Shown in pieces: positions 23,854 through 32,651 of a DNA stretch of 64,000 nucleotides. The position numbers and the translations under genes were made by a program. Numbering within the stretch: the stretch's first letter is position 1; every line of letters begins with the position of its first letter. Source of the DNA: Pseudoalteromonas sp049257235 (lineage in GTDB: Bacteria; Pseudomonadota; Gammaproteobacteria; Enterobacterales; Alteromonadaceae); NCBI RefSeq assembly GCF_049257235.1, contig NZ_JBMMUF010000003.1:1-64000 (forward strand), written 5' to 3'. The notes beneath the pieces are model-generated. The model made no database searches and had not been told where the DNA came from. It worked only from the letters and a program-made list of their open reading frames with translations.

Positions 23854-25473
23854 GTGTTTAAATTAGCCCACAACGGCAACATACTTTTCAATATTTCATC
23901 GCAATCACCCGCGCCAGCATCAAAGGCACTGCTCATAGAAGCACTGAAAAATTCAGAATTTGCCGAATGCCAAGTGGATGAGGAACATATTGATAAGTAT
24001 TACAGTGGCGAAGAAACTGGCCCAACAATCGTTGTTGCCAAAAAAGTTGACGCAACGTTAGAAGTGACCATTAGTGAAGACAAAATGGTGGCGGTTGGCC
24101 GTTTGGTTACGGCCCAAGGCGGCAACATGCTGAGCTTAGAAGATGGTAAGAAGGCCATTGTTAAAGCAGGAGTACGCCGCGGTTACCAGCAAGCACTATT
24201 AGAAAAACTACTAAAACAACAATTAGAATTACCGGCGGGAAGTGCTGTAAAAGGCACACTTGCAAAGGGCCGCCTTCCTATTGAAGGTCAACCCAGCGAG
24301 CTCATCAAAGAAACGCAAACCCTGCGTGATCGCATCAACCAACCCAAGCGCCGCGAAGATGGCACTGTGGATATGCGCGACTTTGGTAAACTAGCCAGCG
24401 TCAAACCTGGCGCGCTGCTAATGACGCTAAAGCCAGCCACCTCAGGCACAGACGGTTTTACCGTAACTGGGGATGTCATTGAAGCCAAAGCAGGTGAACA
24501 AATTCACATGGTTGCTGGTGAAGGCACCCAAATCAATCCTCAAAATCCAAACCAACTCATCGCTACCTTAGAGGGCGTCCCTGTGGAAGCTGGCAATGGC
24601 ATGCGGGTTGATGACATCTTCACTATTGCGGAAGTCAATGTAAAAAGTGGTCATATTGATTTTGATGGTTCAGTGCTAGTAACGCAAACTGTCTCCCCAA
24701 ACATGCGTATCACCGCCAAAGGCGACATCAGTGTGATGGGCACGGTGGAGTCGGCTATTTTAAATGCCACAGGTGACATCACTATTAAACAAGGCGCATT
24801 TGGACACCCTAATCATCAAGATGAGACCCGCGACTTGACCTGTCAAATCAATGCCGGGGGCAATATTTACATTAGCCACGCGCAATATGTATATCTTGAT
24901 GCCACCGATATTTTTGTCGACCGACAAGCAAGCCACTGTCAGCTAAAAGCGCAAAACAGCATTATCGTGGGTAAGGTAGAAAAACCTAATGGCATCTTAT
25001 TCGGTGGTGAGGTGGTGGACGCTCTGCGCTTAGAAGCAGGTGAAATTGGCAGTGATTCTGGCGCGAAAATGCGGGTTAATATGGTGTCTCGAGGAGCAGA
25101 CATCACCGCAGACAATGACGCCTGTGTCGAACAACTGTCGTACACCGATGAAAAACTACTGTCATTGCAAGACGCGCTAGAGAAAGCTGAATCCATCCAA
25201 GATGCCGAAAAGAAAAAGCAACTCATTGATAAAATTGGGCAAACTCAGTTATCACTGATCCAGCAAGCTGATGATTTAGAGACCAATCTAAAAAAACTAG
25301 AAAATACGCTCAATGATTTGCTATCGGGTGCCGAAATCGTTGCTCACCAAAAACTTAATCCTGGTGTAGAAATACGATTTTTCGACAAACTATTAAAAAC
25401 GGCACGACCTTATCCGCCTTGCTCGGTTAAGTTAGAAAAGAGCAAAATTGAAGTCGAATTTAAAACCAATTAG
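23854..25473 (+). CDS. FapA/DUF342 family protein
   Basis: A 539-residue cytoplasmic protein. I chose GTG at 23854 because AAGGA lies 7 bp ahead; the frame stays open upstream to 23812. The middle carries the FapA polymer-like beta region (AEVNVKSGHIDFDGSVLVTQ, then AKGDISVMGTVESAILNATG and INAGGNIYISHAQ), and a coiled coil follows (about 435-510). FapA proteins occur with flagellar or signalling genes, for example in Vibrio, but the precise role is not settled. It is followed by a terminator at 25494. Confidence 0.85.
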   Translation: MFKLAHNGNILFNISSQSPAPASKALLIEALKNSEFAECQVDEEHIDKYYSGEETGPTIVVAKKVDATLEVTISEDKMVAVGRLVTAQGGNMLSLEDGKKAIVKAGVRRGYQQALLEKLLKQQLELPAGSAVKGTLAKGRLPIEGQPSELIKETQTLRDRINQPKRREDGTVDMRDFGKLASVKPGALLMTLKPATSGTDGFTVTGDVIEAKAGEQIHMVAGEGTQINPQNPNQLIATLEGVPVEAGNGMRVDDIFTIAEVNVKSGHIDFDGSVLVTQTVSPNMRITAKGDISVMGTVESAILNATGDITIKQGAFGHPNHQDETRDLTCQINAGGNIYISHAQYVYLDATDIFVDRQASHCQLKAQNSIIVGKVEKPNGILFGGEVVDALRLEAGEIGSDSGAKMRVNMVSRGADITADNDACVEQLSYTDEKLLSLQDALEKAESIQDAEKKKQLIDKIGQTQLSLIQQADDLETNLKKLENTLNDLLSGAEIVAHQKLNPGVEIRFFDKLLKTARPYPPCSVKLEKSKIEVEFKTN

Positions 25474-25493
25474 CACAACTGTATACATAATAA

Positions 25494-25535
25494 AAAACGG
25501 CACACCAATGACCAACATTGCTGTGCCGTTTTGTT
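25494..25535. terminator. Likely bidirectional terminator between the DUF342 gene and asnA
   Basis: AACGGCACA (25496-25504) pairs with TGTGCCGTT (25522-25530), flanked by A- and T-runs on the two sides. The two genes converge here. Confidence 0.75.
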
Positions 25536-25548
25536 ATTTAGAGGCGTT

Positions 25549-25589
25549 ATACCAATCAGCATACATGTGCTATCTGCGTTGATTGGTAT
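25549..25589. repeat. REP-like inverted repeat ATACCAATCA at the asnA 3' end
   Basis: ATACCAATCA (25549-25558) and TGATTGGTAT (25580-25589) are perfect 10-bp arms 21 bp apart. Short palindromes with this ACCAATC core are, from memory, common intergenic repeats in Alteromonadales genomes. The right arm runs into the asnA stop codon. Confidence 0.55.
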
Positions 25590-26581
25590 TACAACAATGC
25601 CGCACTTTGCTTTACGTCAGCTGGCCATACACTTACCTGCACTTGGCCAATGTGCTTCTTCTGTAATAGCAACATAGCAAGACGCGACTGACCTATTCCC
25701 CCGCCTATTGTTTGAGGCAACTCTTTTGCCAATAAAGACTGATGCCACTTTTGCTCAGCTTTGTGGCCTTGTTCGTTGATGTGCAGCTGAGTCAATAACG
25801 ACTGTGGACAAACCCGAATACCCATAGATGAAATCTCAAATGCATCTTCAAGCACCGTGTTCCACACTAATATATCGCCATTGAGCCCTGGCAAACCATC
25901 TTCACCACAACTCGACCAATCATCATAATCAGGAGCGCGAACATCATGACGCTTGCCATCTGCCAATGGGGCACCTATCCCTATTAAAAACACCGCACCA
26001 AAGCGCTTGCACACTTCGCGTTCACGCTCCTTGGCACTCAAATCTGGGTATTGCTGACGCAATGTCTCAGCATGGACAAAGTGAATATCCTCTGCGAGTT
26101 TAGGTGATATCGAAAAATGCTCGGCTACATAGCGTTCAGTAGCCTTAATGGCTGCGTAAATCTGTCGCACAGTCTGCTTAAGCGTTGCCAAGCTGCGCTC
26201 TGTGCGCTCGCATATCACCTTTTCCCAATCCCATTGATCGACATATACAGAGTGGATAGGGCTAAGCTTATCCTCGTCAGGGCGCAGCGCTTTCATATGC
26301 GTATACAACCCAGTACCAACATCAAAACCATATTCACCCAGTGTTTGTCGCTTCCATTTGGCAAGCGAGTGCACAACTTCATATTGTTGCTGCGGCAGAG
26401 TTTTTACTTGCACTGCAACTGCTTGCTCATAACCACTTAAATCATCCTGAGTGCCATCACCCACTTGGGTCAAAATCGGTGCTTGTACTTCAACAAGATT
26501 CAGTGCGCGCTCCAGTTGCAACGAAAACTCCTGTTTAACTGCGCTTATTTGCCTCTGGCATTGAATATACTCTGTGCTCAT
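25589..26581 (-). CDS. asnA: Aspartate-ammonia ligase (asparagine synthetase A)
   Basis: A 330-residue enzyme that makes asparagine from aspartate, ammonia and ATP. I chose the ATG at 26581 (MSTEYIQCQRQISAVKQEFS), which gives the family length of 330; the frame extends 21 codons further upstream. Motifs typical of the family are VEVQAPILTQVGDGTQDDLS, VYVDQWDWEKV and the C-terminal GGGIGQSRLAMLLL. It diverges from asnC, its usual regulator, and the shared region 26582-26738 should hold the control site. Confidence 0.96.
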   Translation of the reverse strand: MSTEYIQCQRQISAVKQEFSLQLERALNLVEVQAPILTQVGDGTQDDLSGYEQAVAVQVKTLPQQQYEVVHSLAKWKRQTLGEYGFDVGTGLYTHMKALRPDEDKLSPIHSVYVDQWDWEKVICERTERSLATLKQTVRQIYAAIKATERYVAEHFSISPKLAEDIHFVHAETLRQQYPDLSAKEREREVCKRFGAVFLIGIGAPLADGKRHDVRAPDYDDWSSCGEDGLPGLNGDILVWNTVLEDAFEISSMGIRVCPQSLLTQLHINEQGHKAEQKWHQSLLAKELPQTIGGGIGQSRLAMLLLQKKHIGQVQVSVWPADVKQSAALL

Positions 26582-26738
26582 GGTCCTCACTCCCATTGCT
26601 GCTGTTGTTTTGTTGTATAAACCATACCTCAACACAAAAACCATTCAATACCATTTAATAAAAAGACCTTTACTTAAAAATAAAAATCAATATAACTGTC
26701 AATAATTAGATAAAAACTAATAATTAGGTGTTTTTACT

Positions 26739-27197
26739 ATGACAAATTATCGATTCGATAATCTCGACAAATCCATACTTGGGGCGTTAATGAACAATGC
26801 GCGCACTCCCTATGCCGAATTAGCTAAGCAATTTGCAGTGAGCGCAGGCACCATTCATGTGCGCATTGAGAAGATGCGACAAGCAGGCGTGATCACCGGC
26901 ACGAAAGTAAGCGTTGACGCCAAACGGTTGGGTTATGATGTGTGTTGTTTTATTGGTATTAATCTCAACAATGCTCGAGACTACCCACGCACCTTGGAGC
27001 AACTGCGCACCCTAGAAGAAGTGGTTGAAGCCTACTACACCACAGGTAACTACAGCATATTTATAAAAGTGATGGCGCGCTCTATTGAGCACCTTCAAGA
27101 TGTACTTATTAATAAAATTCAAGCCATTGACGCAATCCAGTCAACCGAAACTCTGATCTCCTTGCAAAACCCAATCAATCGCAGTGTGACCCCGTAA
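26739..27197 (+). CDS. asnC: Lrp/AsnC family transcriptional regulator
   Basis: A 152-residue regulator with an N-terminal helix-turn-helix (LDKSILGALMNNARTPYAEL then AKQFAVSAGTIHVRIEKM, residues 9-46) and a C-terminal RAM ligand domain. In E. coli AsnC activates asnA and responds to asparagine; the divergent placement beside asnA strongly supports the same role here. The first Met lies 12 bp behind TTAGGTG. Confidence 0.93.
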   Translation: MTNYRFDNLDKSILGALMNNARTPYAELAKQFAVSAGTIHVRIEKMRQAGVITGTKVSVDAKRLGYDVCCFIGINLNNARDYPRTLEQLRTLEEVVEAYYTTGNYSIFIKVMARSIEHLQDVLINKIQAIDAIQSTETLISLQNPINRSVTP

Positions 27198-27246
27198 CGA
27201 CATTGACGTATAATCGCGGCAATTTTTATTGCGACATGATTAGGCC

Positions 27247-27942
27247 ATGACTCAAAAGCGTTATCACCGAGTAAAACAGGTATTAGACAGAAGACAAACT
27301 GATCTTACGGTTTGTCTGGATGAAGTTCACAAGCATCATAATCTTTCTGCGATTGTGCGCACTGCTGATGCTGTAGGCTGTCATCACGTTCATGCAGTAT
27401 GGCCAAAAGAACAACGTCGATTAACGAACAACACCTCGGGTGGCAGTAAAAACTGGGTGGAAACCCATATGCATGATGACATTGATGCCGCCGTCGCCAA
27501 CATCAGAGCGCAAATCCCCGGTGTGCAATTATTAGCGACTAATCTGTCTGATGAAGCGGTTGATTATCGTGATATCGACTATACCCTCCCTACCGCATTT
27601 ATTGTTGGTCAAGAACGTGACGGCATTTCTGATAAAGCCCTTGCTCACGCCGATAAACACATCGTTATTCCTATGCAAGGCATGGTGCAGTCGTTAAATG
27701 TATCGGTCGCTGCAGCGCTTATTTTGTACGAAGCTCAGCGCCAACGTGAAGCCAAAGGTTTATATGAGCGCGATATGCTCGACGCCGACATCAAACACAC
27801 CTTGTTGTTTGAAGGTTGTCACCCCATCATCGCCCATCAATGCAAAGAAAAAGGACTCGCTTACCCACCTTTGGATGACGAAGGTGAAATTATTGCTGAT
27901 GAAGTGTTTTGGGACACCCTGCGTTATAAGCGCAAAAAGTAA
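27247..27942 (+). CDS. trmH: tRNA (guanosine(18)-2'-O)-methyltransferase
   Basis: A 231-residue SPOUT enzyme that methylates G18 of tRNA D-loops. Visible are the N-terminal LDRRQTDLTVCLDEVHKHHN (TrmH-specific part), the N-x-x-x-x-x-R-T box (LSAIVRTADAVG), motif 2 (FIVGQERDGISD) and motif 3 (IVIPMQGMVQSLNVSVAAAL). It lies before recG, as in E. coli spoT-trmH-recG, but here ridA, the DUF342 gene and asnA/asnC intervene between spoT and trmH. Confidence 0.95.
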   Translation: MTQKRYHRVKQVLDRRQTDLTVCLDEVHKHHNLSAIVRTADAVGCHHVHAVWPKEQRRLTNNTSGGSKNWVETHMHDDIDAAVANIRAQIPGVQLLATNLSDEAVDYRDIDYTLPTAFIVGQERDGISDKALAHADKHIVIPMQGMVQSLNVSVAAALILYEAQRQREAKGLYERDMLDADIKHTLLFEGCHPIIAHQCKEKGLAYPPLDDEGEIIADEVFWDTLRYKRKK

Positions 27943-27997
27943 GGCTATTACCACAGCCTCAGGCACAAACATCCCCTAAATACTTGAAAGTAAACCC

Positions 27998-28033
27998 CTT
28001 CAATCAGTACACTTAATTCAATACTGATTGAAG
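27998..28033. promoter_or_regulatory. Perfect 12-bp inverted repeat covering the recG ribosome binding site
   Basis: CTTCAATCAGTA (27998-28009) and TACTGATTGAAG (28022-28033) are perfect complements around a 12-nt loop. The right arm includes the AAG of the AAGGATC Shine-Dalgarno, 10 bp before the TTG start of recG. In RNA the hairpin would hide the binding site; in DNA it could be an operator. Confidence 0.6.
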
Positions 28034-28043
28034 GATCTATCAT

Positions 28044-30119
28044 TTGCCAAGCCTCAACACTTACCCCATCACCGACCTCAAAGGCGTTGGCCCGAAAATG
28101 GCCGAGCGTCTTAGCAAGCTTGGCATTACATCAGTGCAAGATATGCTCTTTCATCTGCCTTTGCGCTACGAAGATAGAACCCGCATTGTGCCAATCAACG
28201 AGCTGCTGCCACACACCCATGTCTGCGTGCAAGCCCACATCGAAAACGCCTCGATTACCTTTGGTCGTAAACGCATGCTGATATGCCAACTCAATGATGG
28301 CAGTGGCAGACTCACCCTACGCTTTTTCAACTTTTCCGCGGCACAAAAAAATGCCATGCAACCGGGCAAAGTAATGCGCTGTTTTGGCGAAGTGCGCCGA
28401 GGCAAAGTCGGCTATGAAATGGCTCATCCTGAGTACAGCATTAGTGACGATGCACAAGCACTTCCCGAGCAAAGTCACCTCAGCGCGATATATCCAACCA
28501 CGGAAGGACTCAAGCAGCTGTCTATTCGTAGTTTGGTGGCTCAAGCACTGGCTGTACTCAATCGCGCCCCGATAGAAGAGCTTGTTCCGGCAAATTACCG
28601 ACCGGCAGGCTGGGCCTTGAATGACGCCATTCGCTTTATTCACGAACCACCGGTCGATGCGGATATGAGTATGCTGGAGCTTGGCGAGCACCCTGCACAA
28701 CAGCGCCTCGCCTTCGAAGAGTTACTCGCACATAACCTAAGTCTGCTGGCATTGAGGCAAAAAGCCCAAGCTCATCATGCGGTATCCTTGGCGCCAAACC
28801 ACACCTTGGAGCAACCATTTTTACAGGGGCTTGGTTTTAAGCCCACAACAGCGCAACAGCGTGTTGTGGCCGAAATTAAAGCAGATATGCAACAACCCCT
28901 CCCCATGATGCGCTTAGTACAAGGCGATGTTGGCTCAGGCAAAACCCTAGTCGCAGCGTTGAGTGCTCTGTGTGCCATATCGGCTGGCTATCAAGTGGCG
29001 CTGATGGCGCCCACAGAAATCCTCGCAGAGCAACATGCCCTCAATTTTAGCCGCTGGTTTGATGCGCTTGGTATTGATGTCGTGCTCCTTGGCGGAAAAA
29101 CCAAGGGCAAAGCAAGGGAGTTGGCGCTCGGCATGATTGCCAGTGGTCAAGCACAAATGATCATCGGCACGCATGCTCTGTTTCAAGACCAAGTAGAGTT
29201 TAAGAACCTTGCGCTTATCATTATCGATGAACAACACCGCTTCGGCGTCCATCAACGCTTGTCGCTTCGTGAAAAGGGACGTTTTGGCGATTGTTATCCA
29301 CATCAACTAGTAATGACTGCCACGCCAATTCCTCGGACTCTGGCCATGACCGCTTATGCCGATTTAGAAACATCAATCATCGACGAGTTACCGCCAGGGC
29401 GAACCCCTGTGACTACCGTCGCGATTGCTGACACCCGCAGGGATGAAGTCATTCAACGGGTTTACAACGCCGTTAAAGAACAAGGCCGACAAGTATATTG
29501 GGTGTGCACCTTAATTGATGAATCAGATGCGCTGCAATGTCAGGCGGCCCAATTGACCTCTGAAGAGCTCAGCGAGCGCTTGCCCCAGTTGCGTGTAGGG
29601 TTGGTCCATGGACGCCTCAAGGCCGATGAAAAACAAGAAGTAATGAGCCAATTCAAGCAAGGTAACATTGATGTATTGGTTGCAACCACGGTCATTGAAG
29701 TAGGTGTGGATGTGCCCAACGCCAGCTTAATTATCATTGAAAACCCCGAGCGATTAGGTCTTGCTCAACTGCACCAATTGCGGGGACGTGTAGGTCGTGG
29801 CGCAGCGGCCTCGCACTGTGTTTTGTTGTATCACGCGCCTTTGTCACACACCGCGCAAATGCGCTTAGGTGTATTGCGCGACAGTAACGATGGTTTCGTC
29901 ATTGCCGAACGCGACTTAGAAATTCGTGGACCTGGTGAGGTGCTTGGTACCAAGCAAACGGGCATGGCCGATTTTAAAGTCGCAGATTTAGAACGCGATA
30001 AAGCCATTGTCGGGCAATTGCGTCCCATTGCTAAACGTATCCTTATTGAGCATCCAGATGCAGCACAAGCACTGTGCTCGCGTTGGCTTGGTGAGCGCTC
30101 TTCATATGCTCAGGCATAA
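28044..30119 (+). CDS. recG: ATP-dependent DNA helicase RecG
   Basis: A 691-residue helicase that rescues stalled forks by converting them to Holliday junctions. The N-terminal wedge domain (LKGVGPKMAERLSKLGI, then FHLPLRYEDRT) is followed by Walker A (LVQGDVGSGKTLVAA), a DEQH box (IIDEQHRFG), motif III (TATPIPRTL) and the C-terminal LRGRVGRG and GPGEVLGTKQTG. The start is TTG at 28044 with AAGGATC ahead, and the length is normal. Its leader holds a 12-bp inverted repeat. Confidence 0.97.
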   Translation: MPSLNTYPITDLKGVGPKMAERLSKLGITSVQDMLFHLPLRYEDRTRIVPINELLPHTHVCVQAHIENASITFGRKRMLICQLNDGSGRLTLRFFNFSAAQKNAMQPGKVMRCFGEVRRGKVGYEMAHPEYSISDDAQALPEQSHLSAIYPTTEGLKQLSIRSLVAQALAVLNRAPIEELVPANYRPAGWALNDAIRFIHEPPVDADMSMLELGEHPAQQRLAFEELLAHNLSLLALRQKAQAHHAVSLAPNHTLEQPFLQGLGFKPTTAQQRVVAEIKADMQQPLPMMRLVQGDVGSGKTLVAALSALCAISAGYQVALMAPTEILAEQHALNFSRWFDALGIDVVLLGGKTKGKARELALGMIASGQAQMIIGTHALFQDQVEFKNLALIIIDEQHRFGVHQRLSLREKGRFGDCYPHQLVMTATPIPRTLAMTAYADLETSIIDELPPGRTPVTTVAIADTRRDEVIQRVYNAVKEQGRQVYWVCTLIDESDALQCQAAQLTSEELSERLPQLRVGLVHGRLKADEKQEVMSQFKQGNIDVLVATTVIEVGVDVPNASLIIIENPERLGLAQLHQLRGRVGRGAAASHCVLLYHAPLSHTAQMRLGVLRDSNDGFVIAERDLEIRGPGEVLGTKQTGMADFKVADLERDKAIVGQLRPIAKRILIEHPDAAQALCSRWLGERSSYAQA

Positions 30120-30145
30120 AAAAACCCGCAACTGCGGGTTTTTTT
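30118..30145 (+). terminator. Terminator shared by recG and the convergent porin gene
   Basis: AAACCCGCA and TGCGGGTTT form a perfect stem, flanked by A-runs and T-runs, between converging genes. Confidence 0.85.
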
Positions 30146-30163
30146 ATCGCTAACCAGTAGGGG

Positions 30164-31090
30164 TTAGAACTTGTATTCAATACCAACGCCTAGGTAATCT
30201 TTGTCGTCTTGCGCGTCGTTATCAAATTTAGTGTAGAAACCGAACAGCTTAGTGTTCTTGTTGAACTTGTAGTCCACACCCGCTGTGATACCTGAACGGT
30301 CTTCACCTGAGAAGTCCATTGTTTGGTACTGAGCTTTAAGTACTGTTTTGTCGATAGCGTATGATGCGCTAACCATAAAGCCATCAGCGTCGTCACCACC
30401 TTGCGCAGGCTCTTGAGTTTGGTACATCGCGCCTAGCTTAACACCAGCAAGTTTAGTTTGTACTGTTGCACGAACGATGTCATAGCCTTTCACATCACTG
30501 TCAGCTGCAATTGATGCAAACACTTTTGATTTCTTAAGGCCAGTGTCACCATATGTAAGCGCTACTGAGTAACCGTTTTCGCCATCAGTGCTGTCTTCAG
30601 CAATGTAAGTAGCGATTACTTTGAAATCGTTGAAGCTATTAGATGTATAAGTAACAGTGTTACCAAGACGGTTTTCACCTTTGAAGATGCTCTTGATATC
30701 CGCCTCAAGGTCGCTGAATAAGTCAACTTTACCTTGTGCTTGCTTAAGAGCAGTATCGTTACGACCAACAACTACCTGACCAAAATTGCCTTTAAGACCA
30801 ACATACTGGTTACGTGCAGTAATGTTGTCATCATCACCTTTTGAGTCTGCGTCTGTTACATCAACTTGAAACTCAAGTTTGTAAACTACGTCTAGGCTAT
30901 CAGAAAGCTTCTCTGAACCTTTGAAACCCAAGCGTGAAGCGTTGCTTTTAATTTCAGTGAATGAACCTTCACCTTCATCAGAAGACTGCATAGTCACATT
31001 TGCTTTACCGTAAATGCTAGTGTCAGCAATTGCATTGAATGATAAGCCAGAAATAATCGCTGCTACTAACGCAGAAGGAGCAAATTTCAT
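30164..31090 (-). CDS. Gram-negative porin
   Basis: A 308-residue outer-membrane porin. It has a signal peptide (SALVAAIISGLSFNAIA) followed by the typical mature start DTSIYGKANVTMQS, alternating beta-strand sequence, the constriction-loop-like RNQYVGLKGNFGQVVVGRND, and the C-terminal aromatic residue (GVGIEYKF) needed for assembly. Such proteins form trimers that pass small solutes. The promoter must lie in the 139 bp before it. It is not an operon member. Confidence 0.92.
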   Translation of the reverse strand: MKFAPSALVAAIISGLSFNAIADTSIYGKANVTMQSSDEGEGSFTEIKSNASRLGFKGSEKLSDSLDVVYKLEFQVDVTDADSKGDDDNITARNQYVGLKGNFGQVVVGRNDTALKQAQGKVDLFSDLEADIKSIFKGENRLGNTVTYTSNSFNDFKVIATYIAEDSTDGENGYSVALTYGDTGLKKSKVFASIAADSDVKGYDIVRATVQTKLAGVKLGAMYQTQEPAQGGDDADGFMVSASYAIDKTVLKAQYQTMDFSGEDRSGITAGVDYKFNKNTKLFGFYTKFDNDAQDDKDYLGVGIEYKF

Positions 31091-31229
31091 AGTTGTTTCC
31101 TCAGTTAAAAAATCACAACATCAAATTAGTTGCGTGCACTATGACAGCAATAAATTACAGTAATATGACAACTGACATTTTTTCGTAAATTAACTGTCAT
31201 TTACGCGCATTAACTATAGTCAAAAACAT

Positions 31230-32102
31230 TCAATTTGTTGTATTTGAGGAAAATTCATCACCCAAGAGCTGTAGTTGGTGCTGTAGTTTTTCAATGAGAT
31301 CCTTCTGTTCATTGTCTTTGTGGAATGCGATAAAGATGTCGCGAGATGTTTGCGGCACCCCTTCAACTAAAAATAACTCGCCAGAATCAAGGTATTGCTG
31401 CGCCTGCACTCGTGGCACAAAAGCACTTCCTCCGCAGCGTAATATCAACTCAAGCGCAATTCGCCCGGTACTGGTGCGAAAGTATGGTGGTGGTGCGTTA
31501 GTAAAGTGACGAGCATGCCACAGCGAAAACGCCGTCCCCCAATCAACAAACACATACTGATTGTCAAAAAAGCTCTCTGCTGTGGCATCGGCATAACTGG
31601 ACAGCGGAATAATATCCAATGTGCAAATTTGCTCAACACACAACTCATCTACTTTGGGTAAGTCGAACAAGACGGCTAAATCCAGTGTTCTCTCTAACAA
31701 TAAGCGGGTGCTTTCTTGTTGGTTTTTCACTTCCGCCACCAAAGAGATACCCGGCATTGCCGACACGACATTGGCAATTCCCGTTTGTAAAAACGCATCC
31801 CAAATATTAGCGGTTCCAGTTAGCATCAATTGGCGGCGCATGTTATCTGCTAATGCGACATCTTGCTTTGCCCGCTGGACGCCTGTGACAATCATTTTGG
31901 CATGGGGAAGCAAGCGCTCTCCCGGTGGCGTAAGTTGAATATTATTGCGCTGGCGCAAGAACAAATTCACACCCAAACTTTGCTCTAATTGGCGAATACG
32001 AAAACTCACCGCAGACTGCGTAATGTAAAGGTTTTCAGCTGCACGACCGAAGTGGCGAGTACTGGCCACTTCGATAAAGGTTTTCAATAAATCAATATCC
32101 AC
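31230..32102 (-). CDS. hdfR: LysR-family regulator, HdfR-like
   Basis: A 290-residue LysR regulator whose N-terminus (DIDLLKTFIEVASTRHFGRA, then ENLYITQSAVSFRIRQLE) is very close to E. coli HdfR, a repressor of flhDC and regulator of gltBD. It diverges from a maoP homologue, the same neighbour as in E. coli, which supports the name. The C-terminal effector domain is complete. Whether it controls motility here is unknown. Confidence 0.88.
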   Translation of the reverse strand: MDIDLLKTFIEVASTRHFGRAAENLYITQSAVSFRIRQLEQSLGVNLFLRQRNNIQLTPPGERLLPHAKMIVTGVQRAKQDVALADNMRRQLMLTGTANIWDAFLQTGIANVVSAMPGISLVAEVKNQQESTRLLLERTLDLAVLFDLPKVDELCVEQICTLDIIPLSSYADATAESFFDNQYVFVDWGTAFSLWHARHFTNAPPPYFRTSTGRIALELILRCGGSAFVPRVQAQQYLDSGELFLVEGVPQTSRDIFIAFHKDNEQKDLIEKLQHQLQLLGDEFSSNTTN

Positions 32103-32196
32103 TCAATTTTATCCTCACGATAAAAATTTTTTGTTTAATAAAACGATGCTTCTGTACCATACTCCAGCCGAAATCTCTTGTAAAAAGGAGTCAGCT

Positions 32197-32571
32197 ATGA
32201 CGGCCAATCAACTTGTCGAATTACGTAAAGCATTCCCATGCGACCATAAGTTCTATAACGATGAAAAGTTTCCTCGTGGCTTTAGCCGTAGTGGTAATTT
32301 CACTCTGCTGGAATCTGAAATATTAGAGAATCATGGCCGTTTGTTGAAGGCGTTGCAAGAAAAGACTGTGGAACCAAGCAACGATACCCAAGCACATTTT
32401 GTAGCTGCAACAAATGGGCAGTCTACACCCATTAACCCAATTGAAAGTGCTTGGATAAAATACCTCAAACTCACTACCAGTAAAGCGCGTTTCTTCACTT
32501 TATTTGGTCGTAAACGCAGCTTCGATGCACCTGAGGTAGAAGTTGAAATAGACACTGACGACCTCGATTAA
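32197..32571 (+). CDS. maoP: MaoP (DUF413) macrodomain protein
   Basis: A 124-residue protein with the DUF413 core: NDEKFPRGFSRSGNFTLLES, then EILENHGRLLKAL, SAWIKYLKLTTSKARFFTL and FGRKRSFDAPEVEVE. In E. coli MaoP acts with a short site, maoS, to organise the Ori macrodomain. I chose the ATG at 32197 because AAGGAG lies 7 bp ahead; the frame is open 22 codons upstream. It is divergent from hdfR, as in E. coli. Confidence 0.92.
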   Translation: MTANQLVELRKAFPCDHKFYNDEKFPRGFSRSGNFTLLESEILENHGRLLKALQEKTVEPSNDTQAHFVAATNGQSTPINPIESAWIKYLKLTTSKARFFTLFGRKRSFDAPEVEVEIDTDDLD

Positions 32572-32601
32572 AAAAATAACACGTCAGCGACTTGCCAAAA
32601 A

Positions 32602-32651
32602 GATACCCTTGAGATTACTCTTAATTATCGAGTAAAAATCCCAAGGGTATC
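32602..32651. promoter_or_regulatory. 15-bp inverted repeat that abuts the start codon of the dual-receiver GGDEF gene
   Basis: GATACCCTTGAGATT (32602-32616) and AATCCCAAGGGTATC (32637-32651) match with one mismatch, and ACTC/GAGT pairs again inside (32617-32620 with 32630-32633). The right arm ends on the base before the ATG and contains the AAGGGT ribosome binding site. Confidence 0.65.
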
